Source of the DNA: Elymus sibiricus
Taxonomy: Eukaryota; Streptophyta; Magnoliopsida; Poales; Poaceae
NCBI GenBank assembly: GCA_039707655.1
Contig: CM077676.1
Location: 428,087,379-428,151,378 of the forward strand
Direction of reading: 5' to 3'
Length of the DNA: 64,000 bases
Shown here: positions 12,540-23,382 of the stretch, piece by piece
Layout: every line of letters starts with the position of its first letter
Numbering within the stretch: the stretch's first letter is position 1
The notes under the pieces: model-generated
Seen by the model: the letters and a program-made list of their open reading frames with translations, nothing else
What the model was told of the DNA's origin: nothing
The model's database searches: none
Translations under genes and position numbers: made by a program

Positions 12540-13208
12540 ACCCAGCCGCTGCCGCCTCTCCAAAAAAAGCCTACGTTCCTCCGCCTCCCTCCGGCGCCGC
12601 CGCTAGCTCGCCGCGCCTCCGTTGGCTTTAAGGCCATGGAGGCGTGGTGGATCCCGGCCCTTGCCGGCGGGAGGGCTTTGATTTTAGTTATTTTAGATTT
12701 GTTTGGGTTTGTGTCCCGCTCAAGAAGATGAGACAGTGGTGGCTCTATGGAGATGGAATAAGTTTCTTCCCGCCTAGCCTCCGTCCCGGTTGTGCATCTA
12801 GCATCATCGGAGGGTGTGTGGAGGTGTGTCTCCGTCGGATCTCACGGGATTCGGTAGGTAGTTGTCTTTGGTGGATCTACTCGGATACGGTATGTGTTCG
12901 TCTACGTTTCTGTGTCTTCAGGTTGGATCCTTTCGATCTAAGCGTCTTTTCATCGGCAGCGGTTGCTGTTCTGCTACGCTGGTCCTATGGGGCCTTAGCA
13001 CGACGACTTTCCGACTGTCTGCTACAACAAGTTTTGCCCGGCTCCGCGACAGAGGGGCGATGACGGCGGCGCGCCTTCGGCTCGCTTCAGTGCTTATAGT
13101 CGTCGCTAGGTGGTCTATAGATGTGGATGTAATTTTTATTATTTCAAGTGTTTGTTGTACTACCATGATTGAAGATGAATAGAACAGAAGTTTTCTCGGA
13201 AAAAAAAG
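12540..13208 (+). other. GC-rich segment with short A tract, possibly captured or retroposed
   Basis: Between the left arm and the AT-rich core lies a segment unlike its surroundings: GC-rich at first, then a T-rich 3'-UTR-like part ending in an 8-A tract near 13200-13207. A plus-strand frame at 12644-13063 is open for 139 codons without a recognisable domain. It could be gene sequence captured by the element, or the 3' end of a retroposon. I cannot tell these apart. Confidence 0.3.
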
Positions 13209-13499
13209 AGCCGCTCCAGGTTGAAACCGGCGACCTGGAGCTAACCCGTGTGCATGGCTACCCCACCCACTCAGATTACATTTGATGTCCTATAAGAATA
13301 AACAAGCTTTATATCTTTCGACATATTATTTTTAAGCATGCTCCTAGAGAGACTAATTGTGCTGCCCATGATTTAGCCAAACTAGCTAGAAGTAAGTTAT
13401 GTACTGGGTGGATGAAAAATCCACCCATAGAGATTGTTGATACTCTTGTAAAAGATACTATGGTGATCACCTTGTAATAAAGAGTACATTGATGTCAAA

Positions 13500-14420
13500 G
13501 AAAAGCTTTATATCTTTGAGCTGAACAGTCTGGGAGTTGGAACCAACAACCTCCGGCCATCCAGCGGCCGGGCCTGGTACTCCAATCAATGGCGTTTGTT
13601 TCTTCTATAGTATAAAGGTTATGTCTTTCCATTGAAAAAAAAAAAGGTTATGTCTTTAACAAAACATGCTCATGGGGCTTAAACGGGTTGCAGTCAGTTC
13701 GGCCCATTTACCACATGTTAGTTTTCATTTTCCTCTTTTAGAAATTTGCAAAAATATATGTACTTTAATAAAAATAAACTTAGAATATTTGCATGTTCAA
13801 AATGATATATATGTAATTAAATAAATTTAAAAATGATCATGTAATTTTTAAAATAATTCATGTATTACTTTAAAACTAAAAAAAATGTGATTTAAAAAGT
13901 ATTCATTTGAGGATCGGCATTTTGAGGGCACACTAGACTCATAATTTTTTTTCCATACATATATTTATATATGTTTTAAGATTATATAAATATATTTTTT
14001 TAGAAAACACACTAGCTTTATTAACAAATAGGACCACTTTTAAAACAAAATTAAAAAAATTAAGAATGAACAATTTTATATACTACATGAATGCTTTATT
14101 AAAAATGGAAAAGTTGAACTTATGATAATTTATTTAGTTTTTAAATTAATTTAATATGTAAACACTTTCTGAAATTACAAAAATATTTGTACAATTCATA
14201 TTTTTATGAGCGCGCTCTGTTATAGACATTTTTTTAGGCTTGTTATAGACATATACAATAATAATTCTTTGTAGACAAGAAATGTCATTGGTTGGAGTGG
14301 TAGGGCCGTCCGCTTGATAGCTTCAAGTCATTGCTTGGAACCCTAGGGTTGCATTCTATGTTTATGGATTAAATTCTTAATTTATGTTGTTCAGCTGAAA
14401 GATATAAATCTTGTGTATTT
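13500..14420. mobile_element. Nested AT-rich inverted-arm element
   Basis: The arms at about 13501-13620 and 14270-14420 are inverted copies; each contains TTATATCTTT followed by AGCTGAAC and further inside a tRNA-like block. The core is very AT-rich without a coding frame. It lies inside the 12177-14680 element and may be either a nested insertion or that element's own inner arms. Confidence 0.5.
14283..14346 (+). other. tRNA-like relic in an inverted arm
   Basis: The segment reads like a decayed tRNA gene: a GGTTGGAGTGGTAG block in the A-box place and TTGGAACCCTAGG in the B-box place, about 45 bases apart. A decayed inverse copy lies at 13528-13590. It lacks a paired acceptor stem, so it is not a functional tRNA gene. 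Confidence 0.35.
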
Positions 14421-14752
14421 TTATTGGACAGCAAATGTATTCATGGTGGGGGTGGCTACCACGCAAGCAGGTTAGCGCCCCGTCTCCATCGCCCGGTCAC
14501 TGAGAGCGGGGCCCAAGCCAAGCTGGCATGCCTCGTGTGCACCGCGGGCTTATACAAACGAGGTTTGCATAGTATTTGCACGGTTCTGCCAAGGTCTCGC
14601 ACTAGTTTTACGTATGCCATAAATTCAAGCACTAAACTGACCATCTGTACAAGTTCAAGCACCAGTGATGCATTTACCTTGTTGGTTTACATCTACAATG
14701 AATCTACAGTTCTACACCGTTTTTAGGGGAAGTTCTGCGTCGTTATATTTTG

Positions 14753-15720
14753 AGGTAAATATATCAGTGATGCTTAAACTTGCCATGAATGTTCAGTTTA
14801 GTGTTTGAACTTGAAAAATACGCCAAATAGCGCTGAAACAGACTCGAACTGGCAACTTGAAGCTAACACGCAGCCTGTGCTGGCCACCACGCCAACCATC
14901 TCTTGTTTTCAATAGGGGCTCCTTAATCATAAAGTAATGTAAATGAAAACGGTTGCGGTTCTTAAATAGGCTGCAATCAATGCGGCCCATTTAGCACCTG
15001 TTAATTTTTCTCAAAAAAATAAAAAAGTATGTAAATTATAATCACAGTAATATAAATAAAATTCAACTATTCACGTGTTACAAAGGCTATGCATAAAAAT
15101 AAAATATCCAACTTTAAAAAAAAGATTATCTACTTTTAAAAATATTCATGTATTATTTTAAGACATTCATATAATAAACATATTTTAAAATTACTTGGTA
15201 ATATTATTTAATTATTCAAACATTTCAATAATATACACATATTTTTATAATTCATAATTATATTGTTAGAAATGTTTCAAAAAATTACAGGAACATTTTT
15301 AGTAAGATATTTTCTTGCAAACCTCTATATATTTATTTCGTGTGCATAAGAAAATTTGTGTACCATGAGGTTTTTATTTATGTACCACTAATATTCATAA
15401 CCGACTGCGTGGCATGGAGCCTTGTTTATGATTTTCTTAAAAATAATATGTGCACGTGGATAGTTTTTTACCATGAGGTAATTATTAATAAATATGAATA
15501 TTCAAATCTAACTTGTATTATTATGATTATTATTTACATACTTTTTCCTTTTTTTATAAAGAAATAACGTATGCTAAATGGGCCGCACTGAGTGCAGCCC
15601 ATTTAAGTACCACAACCGTTTTCATATACACTACATTGAGCCTCGGAAGCTTAACTTGGCAATAAGACAAAGTCGGCGTGGTGGCCAGCATACTCTGCCT
15701 GTAGGTTTAGAAATGAAACC
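14753..15720. mobile_element. Second inverted-arm element, outer right arm missing
   Basis: It starts with AGGTAAAT and a terminal block (CAGTTTAGTG) related to the 12177 element. The inner arms 14843-15000 and 15570-15705 are inverse copies sharing GAAAACGGTTG and GCGGCCCATTTAGCA. The core is AT-rich. I find no inverse copy of the outermost 75 bp on the right, so that end is lost or decayed. Confidence 0.55.
14836..14905 (-). other. tRNA-like relic in the second inverted-arm element
   Basis: On the minus strand the sequence shows GTGGTGGCCAGCACAGG followed about 30 bases later by AGTTCGAGTCTG, matching the layout of A and B boxes; the second is close to the GGTTCGANTCC consensus. Related blocks occur at 13215-13275 (minus) and, without the B box, at 15655-15700 (plus). 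It is probably a relic carried by the element rather than a tRNA gene. Confidence 0.4.
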
Positions 15721-15912
15721 TAAATGTTGTGGAAGTCATTATATCATTCGGCCGTGTGGCTTTATTAATTTAAAGTGGGGGCGAAAGCCTGTTTTGAGAG
15801 AGAAATGAAACCAAAATCCTCCACGCTCTTATGTCATCTTTGGGTTCCTTGCGAGATTACTTCCTATATATGTGTATGTGCCAGGTCTATGACGGACGGC
15901 GTTTTGGCTCTC

Positions 15913-16281
15913 GGGTCCAAATGCTCCTGCGGAGAACAGTAGAATCGTTCAAAATAGCAAAAAAATTAAAAATAAAAAATATGATTTTTTTTGTGGTGTG
16001 AGATGCTCATGTGGGTGATGCCCGTGCCAAATTTCGTGGAGTTTGAACATTTCGTTAGCTCTCGAAAAAAAAAACAAATTTCAGGCCTGTGAGAAACTTT
16101 TGAAGACAGCACGGTTTAGAGCTTATTTTGCCGTTCGTGCCACGAGCTCCTCGAATATCATTTGCCCACGAAATTGTGCACACACCTGGCGCACTCAAAC
16201 ATCTTGCATTCAAAAAAAATCAGATTTTTTTGAATTTTCTGCTATTTTTTTTGTACTGTTCATCAGGTGCAGATGAGCCCC
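15913..16281. mobile_element. MITE-like foldback element upstream of the MATE gene
   Basis: The two ends, one with ATGCTCCTGCGGAGAACAGTA and the other the inverse of CATCTGCACCTGATGAACAGTA, pair as terminal inverted repeats. The inversion continues inwards through A/T-rich runs and CAAATTTCGTGG-type blocks, so the whole 370 bp could fold back on itself. There is no coding capacity. It lies about 490 bp before the MATE start codon, a usual place for such elements in grasses. Confidence 0.55.
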
Positions 16282-16773
16282 AGCTCGGAATTTAATTACC
16301 GCTTTGTTTCAATCTTCTCGATCTAATAAAAAAAAGGCGTGCTTTCAGGCACGTTTATGTAAAAAGAATCAAATCTATCCGCTGGTTTTGGATCCATCCT
16401 ATAGAACATCCACCACTGGGTCAAAGCGTGGCCGCCAAGTAGCATTTTATGTTGTATGTTGCTGTTTGGTCTACTCGCAGTCGTCCATTAACTACTTATC
16501 AGTCGCATCATCTCACTGTCGTCTAAGCAATTTTTACTGAGAAGAGAAACATGCCTCGTGCGTAAACCTCTTTGCTCCGAACCAACGTCTGATGCTTGGC
16601 AGCCACGCTTAATCTATCACTACCACTGAAGATTTTGTAATCTATACACACATAGTAATCTGCTAGGCAGCTTCCATAGACTACTCCAGTTCCCCATAAA
16701 TACCTTACAATTCCCCTGCTTCCTCACAACCCAAATTACTCCTGCGTCCAGTCCTCAGCTGAAGCTGACAAGA
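16282..16773 (+). promoter_or_regulatory. Upstream region of the MATE gene with a TATA-like box
   Basis: A CATAAATACC motif at about 16695-16704 lies about 75 bases before the start codon, and the AC-rich leader after it looks like a short 5' UTR. A GGGTCAAAG at about 16417, the inverse of a W-box core (TTGAC), is present but such motifs are common by chance. No gene is seen in this interval. Confidence 0.45.
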
Positions 16774-18741
16774 ATGGAGAAGCCGAGCATAGATGAGCAG
16801 CCCCTGCTCGTGGAGCGGGACGAGAATGCAGCGGCACCGGAGGCGAAGCGACTGCTGCGGCTGGCGGGGCCGCTGGTGGCAAGCGGCATCCTCCAGTGCG
16901 CGCTGCAGCTGGTGTCCGTCATGTTCGTGGGCCACCTCGGCGAGATGCCCCTCGCCGGCGCCTCGCTGGCCACCTCCCTCGCCAACGTCACCGGCTTCAG
17001 CCTGCTGGTCGGCATGGCGAGCGCGCTGGACACGCTGTGCGGGCAGGCGTTCGGCGCGCGGCAGTACCACCTCCTCGGCGTCTACAAGCAGCGGGCGACG
17101 CTGGTGCTCGCGCTGGCCTGCGTCCCCATCGCCCTCGTCTGGGCCAACACCGCCCGGATCCTCCTGCTCCTCGGCCAGGACCCGGCCATCGCCGCCGAGG
17201 CCGGCGCCTACGCGCGGTGGCTCATCCCGGCCCTCGTCCCCTACGTCCCTCTCACGTGCCACATCCGGTTCCTGCAGACGCAGAGCATTGTCATGCCGGT
17301 CATGGCCAGCTCCGCCGTTATGTCGCTAAGCCACGTCGCCGTGTGCTGGGCGCTGGTGCATAAGGCGGGCATGGGCAGCAATGGCGCGGCGCTGGCCACG
17401 GCCGCCTCGTACTCCACAAACCTGGCCATGCTGTCCCTGTACACGAGGCTGTCCGGTGTATGCAAGAGGACATGGACTGGGTTCTCCATGGAGGCCTTCA
17501 AGGAGCTATGCCAGTTCGCGGAGCTCGCCGTCCCGTCCGCCATGATGGTTTGGTGAGACGAAATCCTCAACAAGTCTACTTGATCCTTGGAACTTGGATG
17601 CATGCATATCTCATCTCACTAATGAAAAATTATTATTGCAGCTTGGAGTGGTGGTCGTTTGAACTGCTTGTGCTGCTGTCTGGTCTTCTGCCTAATCCTA
17701 AGCTTGAAACCTCAGTATTGTCAATATGGTAATCTCAACTCTCAAGACAACCTTTTGCATGTACTACAACTACAATATGTCAACAATTTTTTGCCCTTTC
17801 CTTCATTATAAGCTGTGCATTATTGAATTGTGCAGTCTTAACACTGGTGCTCTCATGTTCATGGTGCCATCTGGTCTCTGCACAGCCATAAGGTAGCGTG
17901 CAGTTCACAAACAAAATGTAGATATATATGCTGAGTAGTCTCACTGATGTTGCTGCATATACAATACAGTACACGCGTTTCCAATGAACTTGGCGCCGGT
18001 AGGCCTCAGGCAGCGAAGCTGGCAACCAGACTGGTCGTATGCATGGCCCTGTTTGCAGGTTCGGTGATCTCCATCACAATGATTTCGCTACGCAAATTCT
18101 GGGGCTACATGTACAGCAACGAGGAAGAAGTCGTGACATACATTGCCAGGATGATACCTGTCCTCGCCATATCTTTCTTCATAGATGGAATCCACACATC
18201 TCTTTCAGGTACATAGATGAAGTTCCCCCAATTGTCACAGATTTACAACAATCTCGAACATAGTGACATGATCTTTGTCTGAACATCACATACAGGTGTG
18301 CTATATGGATGTGGTGAGCAGAAGATTGGTGCTCGTGTCAACCTCGCCGCGTTCTACTTGGCAGGCATCCCCTTGGCCGTGTTGCTTGCATTCGTCTTGC
18401 ATTTGAACGGGATGGTATGTACACTATGTCAGCACGAACTTTACATATGTCACTGGCCACATGAATTTGCCTTTTTTTTTAAGAGACCAAAAATTATGTG
18501 GTTCCAATAGGGGCTTTGGCTCGGCATCGTTTGTGGCAGTCTCACCAAGCTTGTGTTGCTCATGTGGATCGTACTTTCTATAAACTGGGAGAAGGAGGTA
18601 AGTTCAAGATCTTGCAATTTATGTATCACCGTAAATTTTCCTTTCCACCACAATGTGTGATCTCTCTTATTGTTCTTTTATTTGAATCAGGCAATTAAGG
18701 CAAAAGACATGGTGTTAGGATCTTCTCTTCTGGCTGCATGA
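16774..18741 (+). CDS. MATE family (DETOXIFICATION-type) efflux transporter, seven exons
   Basis: Exons: 16774-17552, 17642-17728, 17836-17892, 17970-18208, 18296-18414, 18511-18597 and 18691-18741. All introns are GT-AG and the frame is kept throughout, giving 472 residues, the usual plant MATE length. Family signatures are [15 protein letters not shown] near residue 50, [12 protein letters not shown] near 90, the RFLQTQ segment near 165, and [15 protein letters not shown] in the second half. Hydrophobic stretches fit twelve membrane helices in two MatE repeats. Such proteins export organic cations, flavonoids or xenobiotics in exchange for protons or sodium at the plasma membrane or tonoplast; the substrate cannot be read from sequence. 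The start codon follows a TATA-like box by about 75 bases. Exon 1 is strongly GC-rich, as usual for grass genes. It is the only intact host gene recognised here, lying between DNA transposons and a 31-kb retrotransposon. Confidence 0.93.
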
Positions 18742-19762
18742 AGATAATACCATATGGCGGCAACATCGCATTTTGTGATGTGATCAAACATGCAAGTGAA
18801 TGGAAACAAATCGATATACATAGCGATGCCATTTTGCTTTGAGAAGCAAGGAGAAAATTTGGATATTGGGGACTAAGATTCCAATGTAACCAACGTAGTT
18901 TGATATTGTCTATTCTTTATTTCTTTTTTTGAGCAAGTGATATTTTCAATTCTTTTCTAAGCAATCCTTTATTCCTATAAATATTTCTGCTGTTCTTATA
19001 TATTTAGTAGTTTTTTTTTTTGCGCCGAATACATATTTAGTAGTTGGAAGTGTAGAATGTTTTTGTGAGGAATCACATGATGACACTACAAATCCGTATT
19101 GATAAGTTTACAAAAGTTTGAGCAAGCATTCACACACCTACATGTATACACTATGAATTTGGAAAATTAAATTATTATTTTCGTTTGCAGGCAGCACAAA
19201 AAAAAGATCAAATGCAGTAAATTAAAATAGGAAAAATGATCAAGCTATTTCTCATATTCAATTGTATAATTTTGTAATAGATTGTTTTGTGTGGTTTTGT
19301 AATAAATTTACAACATATATTTTCTTATTTATTTCAAAAATAAACTCTATAAGCGCAAATATCTGTAACGGGTGCCAGGCCCATTTACCCTCCCCTCCGT
19401 TCGTCTAGCTAAAATTCCATGATTTGTGCAATCGCTAAGATTGGCATGGAATAGGATTTATTTTATTTTTTGAGGGGTGGCATGGAATAGGATGCGTTTC
19501 CAGTTTGACGTCGAGTGGCAAGCAGCTTTTTTTTTTATTTTGAGCAAAGAGTGGCAAGCAGCTAGGGCGAGCCCAACTACGGTAGTTTTTGAGCGCCACT
19601 GGTCTGCTTCGTCCGTTTTCTGCGATCGCAGCGCTTCGTCCGTTTTCTTGCGATTTGTGTTAATGGGCCGGCCCATTAAAACGGTTGTCGGAACCTTCTT
19701 ATGTGGTTTTTGTTTTTCCTTTCAGTATTGCTGTGTTTCTTTTATCGGTTTTCTTCGGTTAT
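18742..19762. other. 3' flank of the MATE gene
   Basis: The first 250 bases are probably the MATE 3' UTR; no clear AATAAA signal is seen. The rest is AT-rich with short direct duplications (AGTGGCAAGCAGCT at about 19513 and 19550; GCTTCGTCCGTTTTCT at about 19606 and 19632) and a palindrome TGGGCCGGCCCA at about 19664. I see no gene. The last five bases, GTTAT, are the left copy of the target duplication of the next element. Confidence 0.5.
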
Positions 19763-20624
19763 TGTCGGGGGGATGATCCCCGGATAGGCCACGGAGCCCG
19801 GATCCCCCTTTCTTTTCAAAACATCGGGGCGGGGCAAGCCCCTCAATCCGGCTGGACTGCGCGGCGGCTCCCTAGCGCGAGCCGGCCCGGCATGGAGACC
19901 CGGCCTGGCCGGCTGGCCGCTAGGGGGCAAGCCCTCACGACAAGACAGGCATGGCGACAGCACTCCCGCCTTTACCCCGGCCCCGGCGGGCGTGGCGACA
20001 GCATTCCTTGCACCCCCGCCCGGGGAGGGCGGTGTCCGGGCGGCACGATCCTGTTGCTGGGCAGCGCCGACCGACCTATGACGAACGACAAGACCTGCCA
20101 CAGTGCCGCGCTGCCGACCGAACCCGTGCCCGGCGGACCCGGCCCACCCGGCGCACCTGGCAGACCCGGCGGACCCGGCGACCCGGCGGCCCCCACCGCC
20201 GGCTCCAAGACGATGACACCAGGGCCCCGCGCCCGTGCATCTTTACTCATGTAACCCTGGGGGTCGGCCTATAAGACCCCCCAGGAGGCTTCCATGCAGG
20301 GGTGTTCGCTCTCTCTTAGCCTGGGACCTGGGTTGATCTCAGTACCCAGCACGCACACACACTCACAGGAGAGGAAGAATGGAGGTCTAGCTCCTTCCTC
20401 CTCCTCCGCTCAAACAGCTCCAGGAGCAACCTTGTAGCCCTTGCGTTTTCCATACACCATTCGGCAGGACTAGGGGTGCTACCTCTCCGGAGGGCCCCGA
20501 ACCTGGGTACGTCTCGTGTCCCGCACTTGCGCGCGCCAACCTCGCCTCTGGAATCCACCGGCGTCCTCTCGTAACCCCACCTTTTTCGCCATCTTATGGC
20601 ATCTGCCGTGAGAACACCACGACA
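19763..20624 (+). repeat. 5' LTR of the Tat-type element, with TATA-like box
   Basis: The 862-bp LTR starts TGTCGG and ends CACGACA, so the ends form a TGTC..GACA inverted pair. A TATAAGA box at 20270-20276 followed by C-rich sequence marks the probable promoter. Compared with the 3' LTR it has an extra segment of about 40 bp near 20460-20505 (after CCATACACCAT) and lacks an 18-bp duplication present near 50130. Confidence 0.92.
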
Positions 20625-23382
20625 GTTGGCGCCCACCGTGGGGCTGCTCGCGGCGCCGGCCGGAGTCAAGTTCCGGACGAGGCCCTTCACCAGCTCCAGC
20701 GAGCGCATCGTGCATAGTTTGGCCCGTGTGCCTCGCACGGCCAACCCGGCCGGCTGCAGCGCTGCGCTGAGCGCGGACGACGCCTGCCCCGCAGGCTGCC
20801 TCGTCATCCCTTTCGGCGCGCTGCGCGTCTTCGTCGCACTCGTCCCCGACGTGTTTCCCAGCAAGGTGCGCAGCTTCGCCGACTCCCCCGTCCCCGTTGG
20901 CTGCGCCGTCTCCGACGACGCCGCGGCCCCCTACGCCCGCGCAGAGGTGCTGATCATCGGCACCAGCTCCGGCTCCCCGCGCGGCTAGGAAAAGGCCGCC
21001 GCGCCTCCGGCCCCGCCACGACGGGCCGACCCGCGCCGCGAGACGATCCGGAGTCTGCAAGCCCCCATCACGCCCGACGCCGACACGGCTGCTGCAGCGG
21101 CGTGGCTCAACGAGGACCGCCAGCATCTGCTGGTCGAGGCAACGGAGCTCGCGACAACCCGGCGCCGGCTGGAGTCCGCACAACGAGAGTACGACAGCGC
21201 CCATGGCTTCACGCCGGCCGCTGCCGAGCCCAGCCGGGTCGCGGAGGTGTGGATCCGTGGGGGCGCGATCGGCCATGCGCTAGGCGCAGGCCGGCCCGTC
21301 TACGACACCCACGTCAAGAACATGCGCGCGGCGCAGGTGGCCATGGGGGATCTCGAATTCCTGGAGGGCGAGAAGCTGCTGCAGCAGCAGCAGCGTATCC
21401 GCGACCTCATCACCGCGGCGAATGAGCAGCAGTAGCACTTCGACCCGGCCCAGCCATCCACCTCCGCCTCAGGAAAAACCGGAGACCCGGAGAGGGCCCT
21501 CCGGGACGCGCGGCAGACGTCCTCCCACGCCACTAGCGCGAGCCGCTCTGGCCGGCATCGGTCCGGTCGGAGCCGGCACAACCGTGCCACGACCGCTGGA
21601 GACGGCATCGCTAGCGAGAGGGCTGGCGACGGCCGGGTTCAGCCGCCGGAGCCCCCCGTGCATCCGGCTCGGCGGCCCGAGCTGGCCCCGGAAGCCCCGG
21701 CACCCCGCGGTCCTGTGGCGGACCGGATCGGACCCCGCGGCCTCATGGCGGACCGGCTCGGCCCCCGCGAGCCTCACGACGAAAGCGACGCCCGTCACCG
21801 CATCGACCGGCTGGCGCGCTGCACGGCCCTGGAGGAGGAGAGCTCTGTCGGCCCGGCGTGCTTTGGCCCCCGCATTCGCGAGGAGCCCTTCCCCAAAGGC
21901 TTCTCGCTGCCCCGCGACTCGCCCAAGTACAACGGCGCCACCAAGCCAGAGGACTGGCTGACGGACTACACCATGGCCGTCGGCATAGCCGGCGGCAACC
22001 GGCGCGTGGCCGTGCGATACGTCCCCCTCATGCTGCTCGGCTCGGCCCGGACGTGGCTTAACAACCTTCGAGCCGGGAGCGTGAATTCCTGGCTGGATTT
22101 CTAAGACGCGTTCATTCGCAACTTCACCAGCACCTACAAGCGTCCCGGCAAGCCTCGCCGGTTCTCCATGTGCATCCAGAAGCCAGGCGAGCCCCTGCAC
22201 GATTTCCTCACGCGGTGGACGGAGCTCCGCAACTCCTGCGAGGGCGTCCACGAGGTCCAAGCCATCCAGTACTTCATCGACGGATGCCTAGACAGCACTT
22301 TGGTCAAGCACCGGCTGGTGTGCGACGAGCCGGAGACCTTGGCGGAGCTCATGGCTGTGGCGGACAAGTATGCTACGGCCGACTCCGCGATGAATGTGAA
22401 GATCATGATCGACGCAGACGGCAAGCTCCTCCCGGCCCAGCCGGCTCCCCCCAAGCCGGCTGGCGACAACAATCAGCGCCGGCAAGACAACAACAACAAC
22501 AGCAACGGCAAGCGCAGGAACGGCCAGCAGGCGCTCGGCTACGACAACCGGCAGGTCGCCGCGGTGGAAGGGGAACAGCCGGCTGAGCAAGGCTCCAGCC
22601 AGCGCCCGCGCACCGGCAAGGCCGCCTGGCAGCCCAAGCTGTCCTTCGAGCAGATGCTCGATGCCCCCTGCAAAAACCACAGCGGCGCGAAGCCGTCGAC
22701 GCACACGCTCCGGCAGTGCAGCTTCACCCAGCGCCTGTTGAAGGGCAACCTTCCGCCCCCGCCACCCGGAGCCGGCCCGCAACAGCCGCTGCTTCCCCCG
22801 CCCCCACCGCCACCCGGCGCCCTCGCCGACAACCCTTTCCCGCGCCCGGACGCGTCCTACATCGTCTTCACCAACGAAGGGGATGACAAGCACGCCAAGC
22901 GCAAGCACGCGGCCGAGGTGAACGCCGTCGTCCCTCCGGTTCCCCAGTACATGCACTGGTCCGACCGGCCGGTGAGCTGGAACCGGGAGGACCACCCGAC
23001 CGTCATGCCCACGCCGGGTGGCTACGCCCTTGTGCTCGACCCCACCTTCGTCTACGAGAAGCGCACCTGCCGCTTTTCGCGGGTGCTCATCGACGGCGGC
23101 AGCAGCATCAACATCCTGTACAGCGACACCATGACCAAGCTCGGCATCGAGGCGCGACAGCTAGAGCCAAGCCGGACGGTGTTCCACGGCATCGTGCCGG
23201 GTCTCTCCTGCTCTCCGATCGGCCGGATCCGGCTTGACGTCTTGTTCGGCTCCAGCAGCCATTTCCGCCGCGAGCCGATCTGGTTCGAGGTGGTCGACCT
23301 GGCCAGCCCCTACCACACGCTGCTGGGCCGGCCCGCGATGGCCAAATTCATGGCGGTCCCCCACTACGCCTACCTAAATTGA
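20596..23382 (+). pseudogene. gag-pro: gag and aspartic protease region, decayed
   Basis: One frame runs from an ATG inside the LTR end to 23382, broken by TAG at 20986 and 21433 and TAA at 22102. The N-terminal part is Ala/Arg-rich and contains a coiled-coil-like stretch (about 21090-21430, Gln/Glu/Leu-rich). The capsid homology (Retrotrans_gag family) lies at about 21890-22400 with the motifs KYNGATKPEDWL and FDAF-like spacing around the TAA. A Cys/His cluster (CKNHSGAKPS..C, about 22670-22730) stands in the nucleocapsid position but is not a standard zinc knuckle. The protease active site is IDGGSSIN at about 23090, the DGGSS form typical of Tat and Athila elements. At about 23375-23382 a single-base loss moves the downstream frame. 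Proline runs at 22755-22820 form a linker. Confidence 0.85.
20627..20645 (+). other. Primer-binding site complementary to tRNA-Lys(CUU)
   Basis: TGGCGCCCACCGTGGGGCT begins two bases after the LTR and is the exact complement of the 3' end of plant tRNA-Lys(CUU) including CCA over 19 bases. It sets the plus-strand orientation of the element. Confidence 0.9.

Larger units (their letters stand above)
12177..14680. mobile_element. Mutator-like inverted-repeat element with about 185-bp terminal arms
   Basis: The left arm 12177-12362 and the right arm 14480-14680 are clear inverted repeats; both contain GATGGTCAGTTTAGTGC, GCATACATAAG or a close variant, ATGCAAACCTC and CGAGGCATGCCAGC in the same order. 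Such long terminal arms and the lack of a transposase fit a non-autonomous Mutator-like element. No 9-bp target duplication could be recognised at the edges. Inside are a GC-rich segment (12540-13208) and a smaller inverted-arm element (13500-14420). Confidence 0.7.

Noticed and set aside
14836..14905. Functional tRNA gene
   Set aside because: A-box and B-box-like motifs are present but no paired acceptor stem or credible anticodon arm can be drawn.
16705..17262. 185-codon minus-strand frame under the MATE first exon
   Set aside because: It is a shadow of the GC-rich coding exon; the plus-strand frame has family motifs and proper splice sites.
19084..19097. CACTACAAATCC near 19094 as the left end matching the CACTA terminus at 51771
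   Set aside because: Only the first seven or eight bases agree; the following sequence does not match the inverse of the right end.
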